In this document: positions 60,820-64,000 of the stretch, one piece after another
Layout of the letters: every line of letters begins with the position of its first letter
Numbering within the stretch: the stretch's first letter is position 1
Assembly: GCF_000936425.1 (NCBI RefSeq)
Contig: NZ_AVFK01000014.1
Coordinates: forward strand, 62,001-126,000
Direction of reading: 5' to 3'
Length of the DNA: 64,000 nt
Source: Skermanella aerolata KACC 11604
Lineage (GTDB): Bacteria; Pseudomonadota; Alphaproteobacteria; Azospirillales; Azospirillaceae
The notes under the pieces: model-generated
Seen by the model: the letters and a program-made list of their open reading frames with translations, nothing else
Told to the model about the DNA's origin: nothing
The model's database searches: none
Program-made: the position numbers and the translations under genes

Positions 60820-61962
60820 CTACTTGACCGCTTCGGCGGGCGTCCCGCTGTCGGCGTTGCCGTTCGCCGGCATTGCCGGAGCGGCCTTCTCGGTGGTTTC
60901 CGGCATGGCCGCCGCGCGTAGCACCTCGGCCTGATTGACCATCTGGTCGCGCAGCATGGTCAACTGCTTCTCCGCATCCAGGAAGACCGCCTTGGCCGCC
61001 TCCGCCTGCCGGGTCGCTTCCTGCTGCTGCTGCCGCAGCACGTTGAGCGCCTGGGTGCGCTGGGCCACCTCGTTGCCGATGGCGGCAAGGTTCTGCCCGG
61101 CAAGGTCGGCGGCCTTTTGAAGCTCAGCCACCCGGTTCTCGCTCTGGGCGATCTCGGCGGTGACCGCATCGCGTTGGGCGTTCAGGTTGGCAAGCTGCCC
61201 CTCGATCTCCTTGGCTTGCGCCTGAAGGCGCGTGACCTGCCCCGTCAGTTCCTCCTTCGAACCGACCGACTGCTCGATCGTCTCGATATCGGCGGCGATC
61301 CGGTCCCGCTCGGCGGCCATCGCGTCGCGTTCCCTGTTCAGGTCCTCCAGCTTGGCGGCGGCGATGTCGCGCGCCCAGGCGACGCCACCGACCTGCTGCA
61401 CCAGGGCGTTCCGCTCGTTCAGCAGTTCAGCGCGCATATCCTCGAGCTGGGCCACTTCGTCCACCAGGGGCATCAGCGCGTCACGCTCGGCCGTCAGCCG
61501 AGCCAAGTCCTTTTCCAGCATGACGATCTTGCCGTCGGACACGTCGCGCGCCGAGGCGGCGACGCCAAGACGCTGGACGATGGAGTTCCGTTCGTTGAGC
61601 ATCTCCGACCGCTCGATGCCGAAGCCGGCGATCTGCTGCTCCAGGCTCGCGAGCTGCGGCTTCAAGGCATCCCTCTCACCGTTGGCGGCGGCCACTTGCC
61701 CTTGCGCGTCCTTCACCTGTCCCTGCAAGCCGGTCACCTGGGTTTGCAGATCGGACGCCTGCCCCTTCAAGGTGCTGATCTCGGCGCGCAGGCCGTTGGC
61801 CTGCTCCTGGTAGGAATTGGCATTGCTCCAGCCCGTGACCGCGAGGATCAGGGCAATGGCCGTGGCGCCGCCCAGTGCATAGATCGTCCACTGATTGACC
61901 CAGCCCGGCTGATGGCTTGCGGCCGGTCCAGTGGTCTCGGCCTTCTCATCATTGTGAGCCAC
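60820..61962 (-). CDS. Single-span membrane protein with long coiled coil
   Basis: A 380-residue protein: about 25 polar residues, one membrane helix (about 30-50; IYALGGATAIALILAVTGW), then a coiled coil of about 290 residues rich in Gln, Glu, Ala and Leu, and an Ala/Pro tail. The heptads are long, with repeats such as LNERNSIVQRLGVAASARD and LNERNALVQQVGGVAWARD. The start is GTG 61962 with AGGGAGG five bases upstream. It may scaffold or organise the envelope; no family recognised. Confidence 0.7.
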   Translation of the reverse strand: MAHNDEKAETTGPAASHQPGWVNQWTIYALGGATAIALILAVTGWSNANSYQEQANGLRAEISTLKGQASDLQTQVTGLQGQVKDAQGQVAAANGERDALKPQLASLEQQIAGFGIERSEMLNERNSIVQRLGVAASARDVSDGKIVMLEKDLARLTAERDALMPLVDEVAQLEDMRAELLNERNALVQQVGGVAWARDIAAAKLEDLNRERDAMAAERDRIAADIETIEQSVGSKEELTGQVTRLQAQAKEIEGQLANLNAQRDAVTAEIAQSENRVAELQKAADLAGQNLAAIGNEVAQRTQALNVLRQQQQEATRQAEAAKAVFLDAEKQLTMLRDQMVNQAEVLRAAAMPETTEKAAPAMPANGNADSGTPAEAVK

Positions 61963-62268
61963 GCTCGCCTCCCTGTTGCTTGATGTTTTGGCTAGGGGGC
62001 CATAGGTGCCAGACCAAGTCAATGATCGGGTGAGTTCTATCTGAGTTCTCCAGGGGCTACAACTTTTGCTCTCGCCATCGGGTCAACGGCCGTATTGATT
62101 GTAGTGCGCCCGATTTTTAGTCTTTCGCGGATGTATTTCACGCCATACAGATATCCCTTTGTGCCATTCACACTCGGTATCTCCGATAAATTTCCATCAA
62201 CAACCTTTTTCGCCGCCGCGTGTTTATTCCGTGCGAACACCAATGCAGATCAGCGGAGGGAGGAAGTT
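61963..62268. other. Gap upstream of the phasin gene
   Basis: 306 bases between the leftward coiled-coil gene and the phasin start. A 68-codon leftward reading (62037-62243) has no ribosome site or recognisable features and is not accepted. The middle is AT-richer and should hold both divergent promoters. Confidence 0.45.
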
Positions 62269-62721
62269 ATGGCTGAAGAGAAACCCAAGGGTAGTGCCAG
62301 GGCAGCACAGGACACCGGCACCAAGCAGGCCGAGGATGCCCTGCGCCAAGGCGCCGACCAGCTTCGTAACCAGATGGGCAACATGGCCGATATGGCGGGG
62401 ATGTCGGCCAAGGTCTCCCAGGAGATGATCCAGCGCTCCGGCCAGAACTTCGAGATGATGAAGCGCATCGCCGAAGCGATGGCCTCCGGCGCCCGCAGCG
62501 CCGCGTCGGAATGCGCGGAATACGCCAAGCATTCGGCCAAGCGTCAGACGGAGATGATGCAGCAGCTCGCCTCCGCCCGAAGCCCCAACGACCTGCTCGA
62601 CATCCAGAATCGCTACCTTCAGGACAACTTGAAGGAACTGCTCAGCTTCAGCGAACGCCTGTCGCGCCTGTCGGCCGACAAGGCCCGTGAAGCCAGCGAC
62701 AGGCTCGACCAGAAGCGCTGA
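62269..62721 (+). CDS. Phasin-family protein
   Basis: A 150-residue, all-helical, amphipathic Phasin_2-type protein (SQEMIQRSGQNFEMMKRIAE, SPNDLLDIQNRYLQDNLKEL). Phasins coat polyhydroxyalkanoate granules and influence their size. ATG 62269 has GGAGGGAGGAAG immediately upstream; an earlier in-frame reading from 62095 is rejected. No phaC or phaZ genes are in the window. Confidence 0.9.
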   Translation: MAEEKPKGSARAAQDTGTKQAEDALRQGADQLRNQMGNMADMAGMSAKVSQEMIQRSGQNFEMMKRIAEAMASGARSAASECAEYAKHSAKRQTEMMQQLASARSPNDLLDIQNRYLQDNLKELLSFSERLSRLSADKAREASDRLDQKR

Positions 62722-62771
62722 CCCCGGCGGGACGCCCGTCCCGGTCTTCACCGCGGCATCAGGTCGGCGGC

Positions 62772-64000
62772 TTACGATGGCAGATCCATCGTCTCCCGCC
62801 GCCACGCCTCGAAGACCGGGACGGGCGCCCGCTTCCCCTTGACGGCCAGCGGCGGCAGCGCCGAGATCGTGAACTCCGGACAGGTCTCCACCGCCTCGCG
62901 GACGCTCTCGCTCAGAAGGATGCGCCCCGGTCCGGCGTGGGAACACAGTCGGGCCGCGAGGTTCACGTTGTCGCCCAGAACCGTGTAGTCCATCCGGTCT
63001 GTGCTCCCCATCGCCCCCATCACGACATCCCCGGCATTGATGCCGATGCCGAGCGCCAAGCCCCATTCCGGATGCTGGCGGCCAAGTTCGGCCGTGTGCT
63101 CCTGGATGCGGATCGCGGCGCGCAGGGCGTTGCCGACCATGTCCTCCCCCTGGAAGACGGCCAGGAGCTGATCGCCGACATATTTGTCCACATCGCCGCC
63201 GTGCTGCTGGATGATCTCGGCCTGATGCTGGAAGTAGAGGTTCAGCATCTCGACCACGACTTCCGGATCGACCCGCTCCGAGAAGGCGGTGTAGCCTCGG
63301 ATGTCGGAGAACAGCATCGTGGCCCGCCGGCGCTGTCCGCCCAGCCTGATCCCGCCTCCGGAATCGCGGATCGCCAGCATGGTCCCGCCGGAAACGAACT
63401 TCTGAAGGTGGAAGCGCTCGTTCAAGCCTACCACCATGTCATCCATCCGCCGGGCCAGCTCGCCGATCTCGTCATGGGAGCGGACACCCTGGACGCGCGC
63501 CTGGAAGTTCCCCTTGGCGACCTCCCCGGCGACGCGGTCGATCTCGACGATCGGGCGGCTGATCCGGAACGCCAGCAGCAGCGCCCCCAATCCGGCGACC
63601 GCCAGTCCCGCCACGGTCCAGCGCAGCAGGCTGTCGATCATGCGATCGATGGCGATATAGGCGTCGCGTTGCCGCTTTTCCACCAGGATCGCCCAGTCGA
63701 AGGCGCGCGGGAAAGCGTAGGCTCCCAGCATCGGCTCGCCGTCCGGACGGACATAGGGGCCGGCGGCGATCGTCCGGGTCCCGCCGTTCAGCAGGCCGAC
63801 CGCCTCTCTCACGAAGGAGACCTCACCCAGATCGGTCCGTCCAGGATCGAAGACCCGGCGCGCCTGGGCATCGACGATCGTGACGAACCCGGTCTTCGCG
63901 AAGGGATGGGCCTCCAGGAAGTGCCGGGTGCGATCCAGGTCGACCCGCACCGACAGCACCGAGGAAGCACCGGCGAAGCGGGTCCGGAGCGGCAGGACGA
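62772..64000 (-). CDS. Class III adenylate/guanylate cyclase with HAMP, truncated by right edge
   Basis: At least 409 residues remain; the frame is open to the right edge, so the true start and N-terminal membrane part lie outside. From the left edge of the protein: part of a periplasmic Cache-like sensor domain (GFVTIVDAQARRVFDPGRTD), a membrane helix (WTVAGLAVAGLGALLLAF), a HAMP linker (SRPIVEIDRVAGEVAKGNFQ) and a class III cyclase domain with metal-binding Asp in LFSDIRGYTAFSE and DKYVGDQLLAVFQG. The substrate specificity residues were not resolved. Confidence 0.9.
   Translation of the reverse strand, partial: VLPLRTRFAGASSVLSVRVDLDRTRHFLEAHPFAKTGFVTIVDAQARRVFDPGRTDLGEVSFVREAVGLLNGGTRTIAAGPYVRPDGEPMLGAYAFPRAFDWAILVEKRQRDAYIAIDRMIDSLLRWTVAGLAVAGLGALLLAFRISRPIVEIDRVAGEVAKGNFQARVQGVRSHDEIGELARRMDDMVVGLNERFHLQKFVSGGTMLAIRDSGGGIRLGGQRRRATMLFSDIRGYTAFSERVDPEVVVEMLNLYFQHQAEIIQQHGGDVDKYVGDQLLAVFQGEDMVGNALRAAIRIQEHTAELGRQHPEWGLALGIGINAGDVVMGAMGSTDRMDYTVLGDNVNLAARLCSHAGPGRILLSESVREAVETCPEFTISALPPLAVKGKRAPVPVFEAWRRETMDLPS

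Noticed and set aside
62037-62243. 68-codon leftward frame before the phasin
   Set aside because: No ribosome site, family or credible composition; overlaps the phasin promoter region.
1-64000. tRNA, rRNA, CRISPR arrays, prophage or complete insertion sequences
   Set aside because: None seen: no cloverleaf candidates, regularly spaced repeat-spacer arrays, phage modules or transposase genes.

Overview
The window is high-GC DNA with tightly packed genes, many 1-4 bp start/stop overlaps and many GTG/TTG starts. The gene content points to a free-living alphaproteobacterium, probably of the Rhodospirillales/Azospirillales (Skermanella- or Azospirillum-like). That content includes an HWE/HisKA_2-type kinase, a phasin, an FDH3-type formate dehydrogenase, RTX exoproteins and a GT4 plus amylo-1,6-glucosidase pair. 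The taxon is inferred from gene content; no rRNA or tRNA gene is visible.

Layout. 1-11.2 kb is a type II secretion (T2SS) cluster: the end of gspG, then gspH-I-J-L-M and a GspC/N-like gene rightward, gspK and gspD leftward, and gspO-E-F rightward. It is followed by a large secreted protein (11.4-13.3 kb) and a leftward periplasmic multicopper oxidase (13.4-15.5 kb). 15.5-17.5 kb is a small accessory island. It holds a gene broken by an in-frame stop, REP-like hairpins, and a YhaV-type toxin whose PrlF-like antitoxin gene looks frameshifted. 17.5-22.3 kb is a leftward formate dehydrogenase operon (Tat protein, alpha, beta, gamma).

22.5-32.4 kb holds housekeeping and regulatory genes: TerB-like, response regulator plus histidine kinase, DinG-like helicase, MtgA, and a TetR/MFS divergent pair. 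Two related intergenic repeats lie here, one carrying a nested 29-bp inverted REP pair. 32.6-36.4 kb has MaoC, EamA, SMP-30 and desaturase genes. 36.4-39.5 kb is a response regulator-FIST-histidine kinase cassette. 40.3-43.4 kb has an RHH protein, a glyoxalase-like protein and a gluconate-dehydrogenase-like pair (Tat small subunit plus GMC flavoprotein). 43.5-47.5 kb is a hexuronate oxidation operon (uronate dehydrogenase, GntR, glycerate 2-kinase, aldose 1-epimerase).

47.5-57.5 kb is rich in envelope and exported proteins: a short RTX protein, a Kbp homologue, a MepK-like peptidase, GT4 plus debranching enzyme, and two divergent paralogous beta-helix proteins of which only one has an RTX tail. 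57.5-64 kb holds a second desaturase, an EamA transporter, a secreted proline-rich protein, a coiled-coil membrane protein, a phasin and the C-terminal part of a HAMP/adenylate cyclase running off the right edge.

The most unusual signals are the broken antitoxin beside an intact toxin, the filled/empty pair of intergenic repeat elements, the 16-bp tandem array between gspD and gspO, and the divergent beta-helix paralogues. I saw no CRISPR array, prophage or complete insertion sequence.
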